Source: Trileptium ribeirensis (taxonomy: Eukaryota; Nematoda; Enoplea; Enoplida; Thoracostomopsidae). From it: DNA of 64,000 nt. Every line of letters begins with the position of its first letter. The first letter of the stretch is position 1. Under the pieces are notes generated by a model. It was given only the letters and a program-made list of their open reading frames with translations, was not told where the DNA came from and searched no databases. The stretch lies in assembly GCA_030248225.1 (NCBI GenBank), contig JASANE010005039.1, positions 1 to 64,000 of the forward strand. The letters are read 5' to 3'. Below are positions 53,240 through 64,000 of this stretch, in pieces. Both the position numbers and the translations under genes were made by a program.

Positions 53240-56128
53240 TTTATGCATCATTTACGATAAGATGCGTGCGCCAGAGCCAAATTATGTTACGCGTCCAACT
53301 CAAATAGTACGGGTGAACTATAGCTTAGCTTATTTAGTATTGTGCTTAGTGTAACAGCATTTTATTCTATAAGTATTTTCACATTAATTCTAAGTTATAT
53401 ATTTGTTTTAATATATACAATTAACGTTTTAAGCTGTATGACGCTTTTGGGTCATTATTTAGATACGTATAATAAAACATAATGTTCGCGGACTAAATAA
53501 ACACTGGTTTAGGTATAGGGCTCAGCTGAACGTTTCGTGACAAAAGCACACTCCGGCTCGACACTCGATGACAAATGCATAGCTTAGCTAGGCTATTCAA
53601 AATTTTAATAGTCAAGCTGGACTGTATGTGTGACATAGTAGCTAGCCCATTTGAACACATGAAATAAATTGTAAATGATGCATTACGCGGCGGTGTATAG
53701 CGGAAAAAGCAATTTGTAAGATAGCAAAGACATCACCTGATTAACGGAACTTAAATTGTGTACTGTGAACATTTCAAACATTTTCAATTCTGCAGAAGAG
53801 CCTGCGTACTAATAAGCTTATGCACAGAATTCATAATCATAATACACATGTATACATATAGTACATATGTATATATAATACTGCTAAAAGGCTGTGATTG
53901 CTAACAGAGAAAGCAACCTCAATTATCAGCCTTGTTCGTCAAAACCATTTTCACCATACTCTGCGTTTTTTTTCAAACTTCGTCTATAACAGCTAAATAA
54001 AAACAGTCTGCAGATATTTAAAATTACAATTACTTATAGTATTGCAGTAAGGTTAACATAATTACTTCCTTATTTGCTTTATTCTAAAACGGCAATTGTT
54101 ACAGCCGTATTATAATACTTTGTAGTGACAATAGTTATAACGAGTTTTACTGAAGCTACAAGTATATACTATGTTTCGTATGATAATCATTTTCCACATC
54201 GCAATACAGTAACCCTTCGATAATTATAAAGGGTCAGAGTAAAAGGTTCTGGCAGCGTTGTTCCGATAGCGGTAGCCCTATTTATTCTCCGTATGTCTGT
54301 TCACAACACTTCCCCTTTGTATGGCCGAGAAAAGTAACAGTTATGAGCAGCAAATTTAGCAATAGGCTGTAGTACATATTTCCAGTCTTTGAAGTAATTT
54401 TTTTCGCTATCCTAAAATTGCCACAAATAGCAACAAATGTAAATTGGTTAAGAAAGTTTACATTGGTTCAAATTTATGCGAAGGTTGAAATAAACGCTAT
54501 CATGATGCAAATAATTTTCTCATTTATATAAAATTCATGGCAAATTGGTAGTTTAATTATAAAATTTAAATATAGTTTGTAACTCATTTGTGTAAGTGAT
54601 AAACTTTTGGAGAGCAGTGTAAAGGCTATAGGCATACACGAGCGTTTGTGAGTACAGACGGTTCAGTCCCCAGTTGCCTAAAGTGTTGTTACTGCATTGT
54701 ACTTTCGGCCACGCTTAAGATCCTATACAGAGATTAACTAAAATTAATTCCCTTTTTTCAAGGACTATTTACAGCAACAAAAGGCGTGAAAAGACGTTTA
54801 CAACGAACTTTCGGGTTGAATATATAAGCGGCTTCTATTTGGCACGGATTAGTCCTTGTTATTTGTAAATAAAATGTAATGAAATATTGTAAAATATTTA
54901 AAAATATTATTCTCCGCTTAATCAAGTTATATTGCTACGTCAGCCTTCAAGATCACAACGGCTAATGTTTGAAAAGTTATTAAAACGTAATGACATTTAT
55001 ACCGCTTATTATGATTCAATTATCATAACGCTACAGTTAATTTAAAAGCGATGGCCATGGTACAAAAGAAAACTAAAGTAACGTTTTTAGTTAGCCAAAA
55101 TCCTCAAAACCTGCTCGTTAAATAAAACTTCACAAATACTGCCACGGAATGCCTAATCATAAGAATTTACTATACGTGAAAAATAAAGTAGCCTTCTTAG
55201 TTACCCAAAATCTTCAAAATCTACTAGTTAAACAAAACTTCAGAAATATCGCCATGGAATGCCTAATCATAACCATTAACAATACGTGCAAAACAAATCC
55301 CCTGTACTTTCACTACAAATCTTCATAATGTTACTGTAACCTGCGCATAATATTTAGCGCAAAAGGCGTCACACCGTCATATACAAATGCCAAATGTTAT
55401 TACATATTATATGAGCGGCACTCATCGCCTCCATAAGATCTTTCAGCAAACTAAATATATATATTTATGTGCTATAAAGCCAACGTTTGATTAGAACTAA
55501 TCTCTAATCAGTCTTTCGAGCGAGACAACACCGCTTTGATACCGCGATGAGAATGCCTTTCATGCCACGTAAAAGGAATAAAATAAAGAACGGCAGAACT
55601 GCGGCTACAAAAATATAATAATATATAAGCATTGTAATTCGATACAAATTATATGGTATGCACTTCATATAGATTGTGTCATTATGTGTATGTACACTTA
55701 TATATATGTGTATCCAAGATTATCTATATTATATATTATACATGTATATATATATTGATATTTCAGAAACGAGATGAAAATATTAATAATCCTAGATTGC
55801 GACAGCTTATATTAGTACAAATATAACAAAATATATAGTATATGTAGCTAATAAGGCATGACATTATTAGGTAAAAACTGCTTTGTTTTACCAATTATAG
55901 TAGTACAATGGCAATAATTGTAGGGAAAAACCTAAACTGGACTGGTGCCATTACGTCCTGTTGCTGATAACAGATACCTACAGCAAAGGGCTGAGTTTAA
56001 CGATAATTAAGACTATAATGAGAGGCTGATAACCAGCACACTTGCCAAAAGAGTACAATTCAAGTGTACGAATGCAGAAAAAAACCGCGAAGTGTATTAC
56101 GTGACAGTCAAGAAACAGTTGGAACTGA
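53240..56128. other. No gene; a 117-bp tandem pair at 55065-55295
   Basis: AAAATCYTCAAAAYCTRCT and CGGAATGCCTAATCATAA (or TGGAATGCC) occur twice, about 117 bp apart, near 55095/55210 and 55145/55257. TA-rich runs lie near 53840-53880 and 55620-55760. No coding signal. Confidence 0.5.
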
Positions 56129-56130
56129 AC

Positions 56131-57030
56131 AGCTAATTTTTTGTATTATATATAATACCGTTTCAAGTTGATAGTATTCACGGTGTATATTGTTCCAAGC
56201 AACCATTAGAACCGAGCAGTTATTTTTCTGTATTATAATACAGTTCCAAGTGGCTAGTACTCATGGTGTATAATGTTCCAAGAAACCATTAGAACCGAGC
56301 AGCTAATTTTCTGTATTACAATATCGTAACAAGTGGCTAGTACTAGGGGTCTATATTGTTTGAAGAAACCATTTTAACCGAACAGCTAATTTTTTGTATT
56401 ATAATACCGTTCCAAGTGGCTAGTACTCAGGGTGTGTATTGTTCCAAGAAACCATTGGGACCGAAAAGCTAATTTTTTTGTATTATAATACCGTTTCAAG
56501 TTGATAGTATTCAGGGTGTATATTGTTCCAAGCAACCATTAGAACAGAGCAGTTATTTTTCTGTATTATAATACCGTTCCAAGTGGCTAGTACTCAGGGT
56601 GTGTATTGTTCCAAGAAACCATTGGGACCGAAAAGCTAATTTTTCCGTATTATAATGCCGTTCCAAATAGATAGTATTCAGGGTGTATATTGTTCCAAGC
56701 AACCATTAGAACCGAGCAGCTATTTTTGTGTATTATAATACCGTTCCAAGTTGAAGGTACTCAAGGTGTATATTGTTCCAAGAAACTATGGAACTGTGCA
56801 GCTAATTTTCTATATTATAATGCCGTTCCAAGTTGATAACACTCATAGTGTATATTGTTCCAAGAAACTACTGAACCGAGCGGCTAATTTTCCGTATTAC
56901 AATACGGTTTCAAGTGGCTAGTACTCAGGGTGTATATTGTTCCGAGAAACCATTGGAACCAAGAAGCTAATTCTCTGTATTAATTATAATGCCGTTCCAC
57001 GTTGATAGTACTCAAGGTGTATATTGTAAA
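56131..57030. repeat. Tandem array, period about 83-90 bp, ten or more copies
   Basis: Units contain AGCTAATTTTTTGTATTATA, ATACCGTTCCAAGTGGCTAG (or TTGATAG), TACTCAGGGTGTATATTGTT and CCAAGAAACCATTRGAACCG. The AGCTAA/AGTTAT word recurs at 56131, 56218, 56301, 56384 and onward to about 56965. Copies alternate between a TGGCTAGTACTC and a TTGATAGTATTC version, suggesting a two-unit higher-order repeat in part of the array. Confidence 0.9.
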
Positions 57031-57689
57031 TGCTATAGGTTTTGTTAAATCATGCTGAGCTCAACACAAAATTTTAAAATAAAAAACCCACACAACATTT
57101 TTAAATGACAACGGTTAAATATTACCAATCGATTGCATAATACCTATGGCTGCGGTTAGAAGGGTATTATACTTGTGGTACGTATAAATAAAACGATGAC
57201 ATAACAGTGAAAAATAATCCCAGGAACAACAGCTATATGCGCGAGGCTACAAATCCTCGTCGTAACAAAAGCAGAAATGGAACATAACTGAAACCAGACA
57301 ACTGATAACAAATAAGATGTATTTATAGGCTTAAATAAGGCAAATTTGCATCCACCAATTTTACAAAAAATACCATATAAAGCCCATAAGCCTTCCAATA
57401 CAGTCTTCATTTTTCGCTGTATCACATAATGGTCTAAAGCTGTTATATACTAATCCTAAGTTGTTCACATGACGTTCCATTGAGATTAAAGTGCTAAAAG
57501 CAATTTAGTAAATTCACTAAACGCTATGCATAAAATCCAATGAATTTCATATATTAGAACAAACATCATTTAGCACAACTAAATTCTGAATTTTTCTTGC
57601 GATTAATAGACTAATTTCTATAGATAGATATGTTTAATAATTAAAACATATATACTTGACGAATATGTTAATACATAGTCATAAGGAAG

Positions 57690-58140
57690 TCGGGGGTTAC
57701 GCCGTGAGGGTCCGACCTCCCACGCCCGTGATGGCCGCGCCGCAGGCGCCGAACCCACAGCCCGCGCCGAAGATGCCGCACCGCCCCCTCCCCGACCCTT
57801 CTCCGCCAACGACCTCCCCAGCCCACAGGGTTACTCCCACCTTGAAGGTCGAAGGCTTCCCCCAACTCGCGGCCACCCCCTTCGGACCTTGGTTCATGTA
57901 TGGAATATTTTGTATATCGTGCGGTTCAAGTGAATGTGATTTTTAGGGGCGGAAATGCAACGCATGCTATGCCGGTCTCGATATGCTAAGCCTAAGCACT
58001 AGCCTTAGCGTATACTAAGGTCTCTATATTAGCCATGCACCAAGAATATTGCTAAGTCGAGGTGATGCTGCCCCCGAACCCCAGGTCTAAGCCGCTCTTT
58101 TTTCTAACGATATAACGTTCGGGCCGTCAAGGTCACATAG
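57690..58140 (-). repeat. GC-rich block plus inverted GGCTTA-element
   Basis: 57690-57900 is C/G-rich, in sharp contrast with the flanks. Pro/Ala/Gly-rich frames through it on both strands are compositional. 57945-58140, read on the minus strand, has the same order of parts as 42540-42730: AACGTTATATCGTTAGAAAA, GCGGCTTAGACCTGGGGTTC, G-run, CCTTAGTATACGCTAAGG, TAGTGCTTAGGCTTAGC, and GGCGGAAAT at the end. Confidence 0.7.
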
Positions 58141-58734
58141 GCCAGTTTTCGTAAGACATAGAATGCTATGACATTGAAAGTATTAAAGGAATCATTCAAA
58201 AAACGGTAATGTATAAAATTTAATATTCCAAAACATCATAATATTGCCGCATTCATTTCATAAATTTATTATATTAATTTTGATACAAAGTATATATTTT
58301 ATGACGATTACTAGATATATTTTAGGTTTCATATATTTTATATTTTTCTACGCAGTATATAAACTAAATTAATGTCATACATATCAATACAATTGTAATA
58401 TGGCGCAATTGACGGCCCACGGTTGAATTTCCATAAAAATTTACAGATATTAAACCAAATAGAACTATTTGCTAAACAAGAAATTGAATTTAACCATTTT
58501 TAATACCATTGGCATGGTTATAAACCTTATAGGTATTTCTAACCATCTACCAATCATTAAGACACTTGGTAAACGTTGAATGCTCAAATTTTCTTTATTT
58601 AACAACCATTTCTGAGGAGTGGTTTCTCAAATACATAACAGTAGTTTGACGATTTGGAATTTTGTGGTTCAAAAATTCAAAAATGTGTTACGAAAAGCAC
58701 GTTAATCTAGTACATTATATATACATGCTGCCAC

Positions 58735-59000
58735 TCCGAGGTCTCAGGGGTAGCCGGAGTCGGCGAGGATGAGATCATGTCAGGGGCTAGGGAGGTGTGA
58801 AAGGGTCTTCTGTGTCAGATAGGTAGACGCCCTTGGGTGGAGGTCTCCTCAGAGATTGGTGATAAAAAGCTGACGACCTTCCCCTCTCCAACCCCCCTCC
58901 GTCGCCCGTCATTTTGCCAAATTTTGCAAACAATTTCTGGGCACTAGACCAGAGCCTCGGGGATCTGGTGTCCAAGTCTAAGGAGGGTAGCACCCTGAAC
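58735..59000. repeat. GC-rich/A-rich composite repeat copy
   Basis: AGGTCTCAGGGGTAGCCGGA, CTCCAACCCCCCTCCG and the following ATTTTGCCAAATTTTGCAAA give the two-part layout of the 2226-2545 family. The 106-codon minus-strand frame here is not called as a gene. Confidence 0.5.
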
Positions 59001-60217
59001 CCCTGCTTTGACGTGTTTGTAGTAGGTGTATATAAATTGGTACTGCTTTCTGTATATATTGATTTCAAGGGCGGTACTGAAGGCATGATGGTATGAATAC
59101 TACACAAACATATACTACGCTGGTTTACGCAGTTATGCAGCTGATCGTGTTCATGGTTGCAACAAAATAGTAATAGGCGATTAAAGGTTCACGTAACATA
59201 AGGATGGTGCAAAATCGTAAAAATAATTGCTACTCAAAATCAAGAACAGAAATTTAATAACATTTCTAACAAAATTATTATATATATCAAAAATTTTATA
59301 AAATTTTCAAATCAGTGTATGCGCTTAACTGAATTAGCTGACAAAAACGATGGAAGCACACAATTATTTAAGATTTTGACTACAGGACAGTAACAGCTAA
59401 ATGTCTGGATATTGTTAACGGATTTTGTAACGTGATATAGCACCCTATACACCTCTCTGGCGTCGGTTCAGGTAATGCGACTTAAACCATCTGTCAGCTA
59501 TAAACGGCAGTGCAAATGTTAAAACTGTTGCTAGGAGCATACTACGATAATGCTGCGCATTTTTGTAAAATAGTCCGGCTTTAAAACTCATATCTTCAAC
59601 TAGGCACTGGAAAACACAAATGTAACCTGAAAGTTACAGTCGTATTTCGTTTTTATAGGATTATGTGCTTTAAACTGTAAATACATTTACTCAAATGGAA
59701 AGGAGAAAAAAGTTACTGTAAAGTACTATCAATTGTCAATTGAAAGAGTATAAAATGTTGTTAAATAAATCTAAGACATATAATATAATTTCTGAATATT
59801 AGCAAAGTTTAGGCAGTTAATGAGAAAATTGCGTTGTCCGTAAACTGGTTATACAACCGAATGCGGAAATAGTTATTATTAAAATGGTAATAACGACTAC
59901 ATTGTCTAAAGGGTTGCCTTATGAGATCAACTAAAAAACCGCGAAAGTATCCGTATAATGCAAAGCAGAAACTAAGCAATCCAATGATATTTAAAGCTTT
60001 ACATTTTGCCTTCCGCATTTTGCTTACTTGTAAATGGATACAAAATGTCATTCGGTTGCCTCTTGATGTTTGCATGGAATTGTAGCTGCTATATATTTTG
60101 TGGTGTGCTAAATATATTAACCTTAATTAAATGCCTGAGGAATTAATTGAATATGAAGTTGATTAAAATTAAATTTTAAATCAGCAAAATAGGCAATAAT
60201 GTAGTTATGCACATAAC

Positions 60218-60533
60218 GTCAAATCAAACAAATCCCATGAGAAAAAATAATTCGCAACAAACATTTGTCTTCCTAAAATACAGGAATTGCTTTCATCATC
60301 CTTGTAATATGATTGAGAGCAAACCTGAATTCGAAATGCCGTGTGCTAATAATTAGGTCATATTTTGATAAACACGTTAAATCAAATAAATCCCATGAGA
60401 AAAAATAATTCGCAACAAACATTTGTCTTCTTAAAATACAGGAATTGCTTTCATCATCCTTGTAATATGATTGAGAGCAAACCTGAATTCGAAATGCCGT
60501 GTGCTAATAATTAGGTCATATTTTGATAAACAC
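60218..60533. repeat. Very recent tandem duplication, period 158 bp
   Basis: Two copies starting near AAATCAAACAAATCCCATGA (60221) and AAATCAAATAAATCCCATGA (60379) differ at only a few positions over 155 bp. The unit includes TTGTAATATGATTGAGAGCA and GCCGTGTGCTAATAATTAGG. No coding signal. Confidence 0.95.
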
Positions 60534-61984
60534 GTCAATGGCTTTGACTACATAAAGCCAGGAATGCAATGTATCTAACAAAGTAAACTGATGCCAAGAT
60601 TTTGCTGGTTGTGTCATATACGTTCCCAAATGTTAAAAACCTGTAGATTATGTGAAGCAAAAACAAAATTTATCTCTATCATAAGCATATAGCTGTAATG
60701 TGTTTCCTTATAGTCTCCACGCCTTCACTATGGTAGTGACTAAAGTAATATTTCGGGTCGGAACTGAAATGCATGCGATGATATTCTTAACATACTAAGC
60801 ACATATCTTAATCTAGCTGCCAGTTACAAAAACCGTAAAAAGACGAAAATGTAAACCCTTCGATAGACGTAAGTTTTGCGCAAGTCCATGGTCTTACGCA
60901 AATGGTTTGACCTGCGCTAACGGCATTGCAATAGCGAACAGACAATTCATTTCCGTTGTACTTGCGGGCTTTCGTTTTTCATAAAATAATCCTTTTGAGT
61001 TTATCAAACTGAGCGATGTTCGGATGTTTTCGGTTATATCTCTAGCTCAAAAATGGTCAATTTTGAAGTTACAGCGCAATTTTTGTACCATTAGACTCAG
61101 CTTCATTCGCTGTTTTGGTTAAGAACATATCACTTCGGTTAGATTTACGACCTTTTTTGCGATATTTTGGTTACCTATCCCTTGGTACAAAAAAATCCAG
61201 AAAATTTATTCTCGATAAATGTATAATTTTATATGTAATTCGTCCGACCTGAGTCGAATGATGCAAACATCAGCTGAACCGCTTCATGAGTGAACGACTA
61301 AGGTTAAGGTTGCAATGATTTGTAGCGCTGAAAATTTAAAAAATCCCGCAGTAACTTCAATATTGACATTTTGTGGAGTGGGAAGAGGAGTATAATCGAA
61401 AAAACGCTACCGTTGTACGTTGCTACAAATCGTTGCTTGCAAAATATTTTGGAGGTGAATATTGTGTCCAGTTTAAGGCGACATACAGTTGGTATTTTGC
61501 AGAACCTAGGCAATATTTTAGATTAGTATTTCTATATAACACCTTTTAAACAAATATTTATTCGGTACAATGTGCAATTCAATATATTCAAATATTCATC
61601 CAAAGCATATATTGTCCTGAAGCCGCCTTAAATTGCTAATTCAATGTCACCCCATGACACCGCGATAAATTAATCGTTTGTTTGATATGTTGTGCTAAAT
61701 GATACATTGCTAATTCCATAAAAAATTGATGAGTATCAAATCGCGGAATGTCAACTGCAATGTATATTCGAAAATATGAGTCATTTTTATTGCCTAAATT
61801 CGCTTACAATGCATACTCTTTTTTCAACAAATGGCTCAAAATATGAAGGATCTACACAATTTAATGCCAACTGAAGTAACAACTTGTAGATTAGCATTAT
61901 CAAGCAAAATAGCTTTGAACAGCTCAGAAATAGCTCTGACAAGCTGTAAACATGTTATAATGGTATAAAAATTTCAGGATAAGC

Positions 61985-62140
61985 AAAGCCTCGGGGCGTA
62001 GCACTATATCGATAAAAGAGGAGGTTAGTGCGACGAGTCCTAGGTGCCGCAGCTGCATACCGCGACTTAGCCTTAGGCTTAGCACTAGGACCTTAGCTTA
62101 GGTTGAGGTATTAAGGTTATTAAAGACACCACAACGGGCA
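61985..62140 (+). repeat. GGCTTA-element, copy at 62.0 kb
   Basis: GAGGTTAGTGCGACGAGTCC, GTGCCGCAGCTGCATACCG, CGACTTAGCCTTAGGCTTAG and CCTTAGCTTAGGTTGAGG in this order. Decayed relative of 42540-42730. Confidence 0.65.
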
Positions 62141-62699
62141 TATAGCTGAAAATATAACACTGAGAAACATGTAACGTAGTGTCATGCTATTAAACGTCAG
62201 AATAATGTAACTGATGTTAATATAATCAGTCCCTTTGCACAGGGAGTTTGACAACCAGTGGTTCTTTTTTGCTATGTCTCTTGCGGCTTATCAACTGACT
62301 GCAAGGATTCTTGTAGCTTGAATATTTTAAAAACACGTCGAATACTAAGAAAAAGCTGTCAATAAAAACCCTTTCCTCTGCGGAATTGAAATATGGGTAC
62401 TAATTAACAGGATCACGAAAAAGAAGCGATTTAGGTTCATAAACAGAATGGCTGTTTTTACTGGAATAATTAATTACAACTCTACTGCGTGTTTTGATCA
62501 GTATTGTGTAATGAATAATTCACTTTGACAAATGCAGCAATAGTCAAAATGTTGAAACTAATTTTAGCTAAATCTATTTGACAAAATGATTTGACATATA
62601 GCTTTTTAATGATTAAAGCCGCGTTAGCTATTAATAGCCCACTCATTTTTTAAGTATTTTACTTTTTCCCGGATTTGCCAACATTTTCCATGTTTCCTA

Positions 62700-63160
62700 T
62701 TTCCAAAAATTTCTTAATGTTTAGCGTAGCAAAATATATTGGGCTCCTGCAATGCATACACAATATTTGCTGATTCCGTACTCCCTCCAACTTAAAAAAT
62801 TTCTTAACGTTTAGCGTAGCAAAATATATTGGGCTCCTGCAACGCATACACAATATTTGCTGATTACGTACTCCCTCCAACTTAAAAAATTTCTTAATGT
62901 TTAGCGTAGCAAAATATATTGGGCTCCTGCAATGCATACACAATATTTGCTGATTCCGTACTCCCTCCAACTTAAAAAATTTCTTAATGTTTAGTGTAGC
63001 AAAATATATTGGGCTCCTGCAATGCATACACAATATTTGCTGATTCCGTACTCCCTCCAATTTCAAAAATTTCTTAATGTTTAGCGTAGCAAAATATATT
63101 GGGCTCCTGCAATGCATACAACAATATTTGCTGATTCCGTACTCCCTCCAACTTAAAAAT
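62700..63160. repeat. Tandem array, period 90 bp, five copies, open frame through it
   Basis: TTCTTAATGTTTAGYGTAGC recurs at 62711, 62801, 62891, 62981 and 63071, exactly 90 bp apart. Copies are about 95% alike. Because 90 is a multiple of three, one minus-strand frame (63117-62659) stays open through all copies and would give a 30-residue repeat containing MHCRSPIYFATLNIKKF. I read this as a property of the array, not a gene, since nothing leads into it and the unit has no known fold. Confidence 0.92.
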
Positions 63161-64000
63161 TTTTATACATTTGTTATGTTTTCAAATTACTAAAATATAC
63201 GAAGCTAATATAGCTTTCAATATTTTTTGAAAGTTTTTGGTTCGCTTAATATTTCACGAATTTTTGTCGAGGCTTTAGTTCAAACTTGGTTTACGGCTCA
63301 TTCTCATAAACCAAATTTGGTATTTTTAACTAATGGATGTTAATAGATTAATAGTGAAAAATTTATTTGTGATGTACGGAAAGTTGTAGCGCAGACTACG
63401 TTTATAGACAAAGCAACAAAATATTTTTAATATTTTTCACCTTGATCATTAATAATCCTAAACCCTTTTGAATTTGTTCTTGATCTTCTACGACAGATCA
63501 AACGGTCAACTAAAAACGGCAAGATGAAATTTCAAAAAGAAGAATGATGGCGATAACATTTCATAGTCAGATGTTTACAAAAACAACAGCTAATTTGCTA
63601 TGAATGCGTCAAATTAACGATTCAGCTGCAACAGAACGGATTCTTTTGTATTGCAAATAGATTTAAACTATTTTTAACTGAAAAATACATTTTAACATAG
63701 TTTTTCAATTCTGTTAATGTTTTGCAAAATATCACAGCCCTTTTCGCTCAGTGAATTAGTCTACATGTCAGCTAGCGTTCAATAAACTGTTGCCTGCCGG
63801 AGTGCCGACTCTAACCCGACCCGTTTGCGTTCGAGTCTAGTCACTGGGCTATGCTGTCGCTGTTTCTTGGATCGTTAAGGCTTTTCATAACGTAAGCGAA
63901 TCACTACTCGCAGTCAACCGCACGGTACGTCATGAACAGAGTAAAACGTACTACATCGTTTATATTAACTCGGTCTGAAGCATCTACATGAGTTACAGGA
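63161..64000. other. No gene; weak tRNA-like B box near 63828
   Basis: AT-rich sequence. At 63785-63845 a GTTCGAGTCTAG word preceded by TGCCGGAGTGCC resembles tRNA B and A boxes, but no cloverleaf forms. Confidence 0.35.

Noticed and set aside
57618..57946. Pro/Ala/Gly-rich frames on both strands
   Set aside because: They follow from the GC-rich block's composition and are open on several frames at once.
63785..63845. tRNA gene
   Set aside because: Only a B-box-like word is present; no acceptor or anticodon stem can be formed.
1..64000. CRISPR arrays, bacterial operons, LTR retrotransposons or integrated virus
   Set aside because: The tandem arrays lack unique spacers, no LTR pair with polymerase or capsid motifs was seen, and no bacterial-style gene clusters exist.

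Overview
This is an AT-rich, repeat-dense, gene-poor piece of an animal nuclear genome. It has spliceosomal introns (acceptors of the TTTCAG type), tRNA genes, several classes of cut-and-paste DNA transposon remnants, LINE debris and many tandem arrays. There are no bacterial operons, CRISPR arrays or prophages. A nematode is my best guess but not proven. The clues are long degenerate arrays of GGCTTA/TTAGGC words (TTAGGC is the nematode telomere word), an acyltransferase-3/SGNH gene remnant of the kind expanded in nematodes, a Merlin transposon, and short pyrimidine-TTTCAG 3' splice sites.

The one well-supported protein-coding gene lies on the minus strand from 46093 down to at least 28588. 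I could join six exons (45931-46093, 44940-45217, 41013-41112, 35920-36004, 32301-32400, 28588-30570) with matching phases and GT..AG borders at all five introns. They give a continuous 903-codon reading frame. The product is a STAND-class NTPase of the NACHT/WD-repeat (NWD1/NWD2/TEP1-like) kind. An N-terminal DUF4062/TIR-like domain is spread over the small exons, and a NACHT P-loop domain sits in the big exon (Walker A about residues 554-563, Walker B about 693-698). The last exon found ends in a strong donor, so the C-terminal part (WD40 repeats in relatives) is missing from my model. The introns are filled with transposable-element debris.

Layout. 1-888: satellite of about 190-200 bp units. 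889-5867: no gene. 5868-8384: a large palindromic element with a nested TA-flanked element. 8751-9263: first copy of a TIR element seen again at 21064-21466 and 27665-28175. 9340-13730: GC-rich/A-rich dispersed repeats, a G-run element and a tRNA-like relic. 16568-17420: dispersed repeat running into a GGCTTA array (second copy at 25148-25570). 17530-18447: broken Merlin transposase. 19940-20620: broken LINE reverse transcriptase. 22214-22598: duplicated tRNA-Ala(TGC) unit that cuts into the 3' end of a broken acyltransferase-3/SGNH gene (22547-24169). 27061-27575: 105-bp tandem array. 28588-46093: the NWD-like gene, with a piggyBac-like element, a 26-bp-TIR element, foldback elements, a 124-bp array and tRNA-Ala relics in its introns. 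46100-64000: no convincing gene apart from one possible exon at 51349-51612, with further arrays at 56131-57030 and 62700-63160, inverted-repeat elements and more GGCTTA-type elements.

The pseudogenes are broken mostly by single extra bases, some in homopolymers, so part of the damage could be sequence error. The acyltransferase also has an ordinary in-frame stop. All functional statements come from reading motifs by eye; no search was run.
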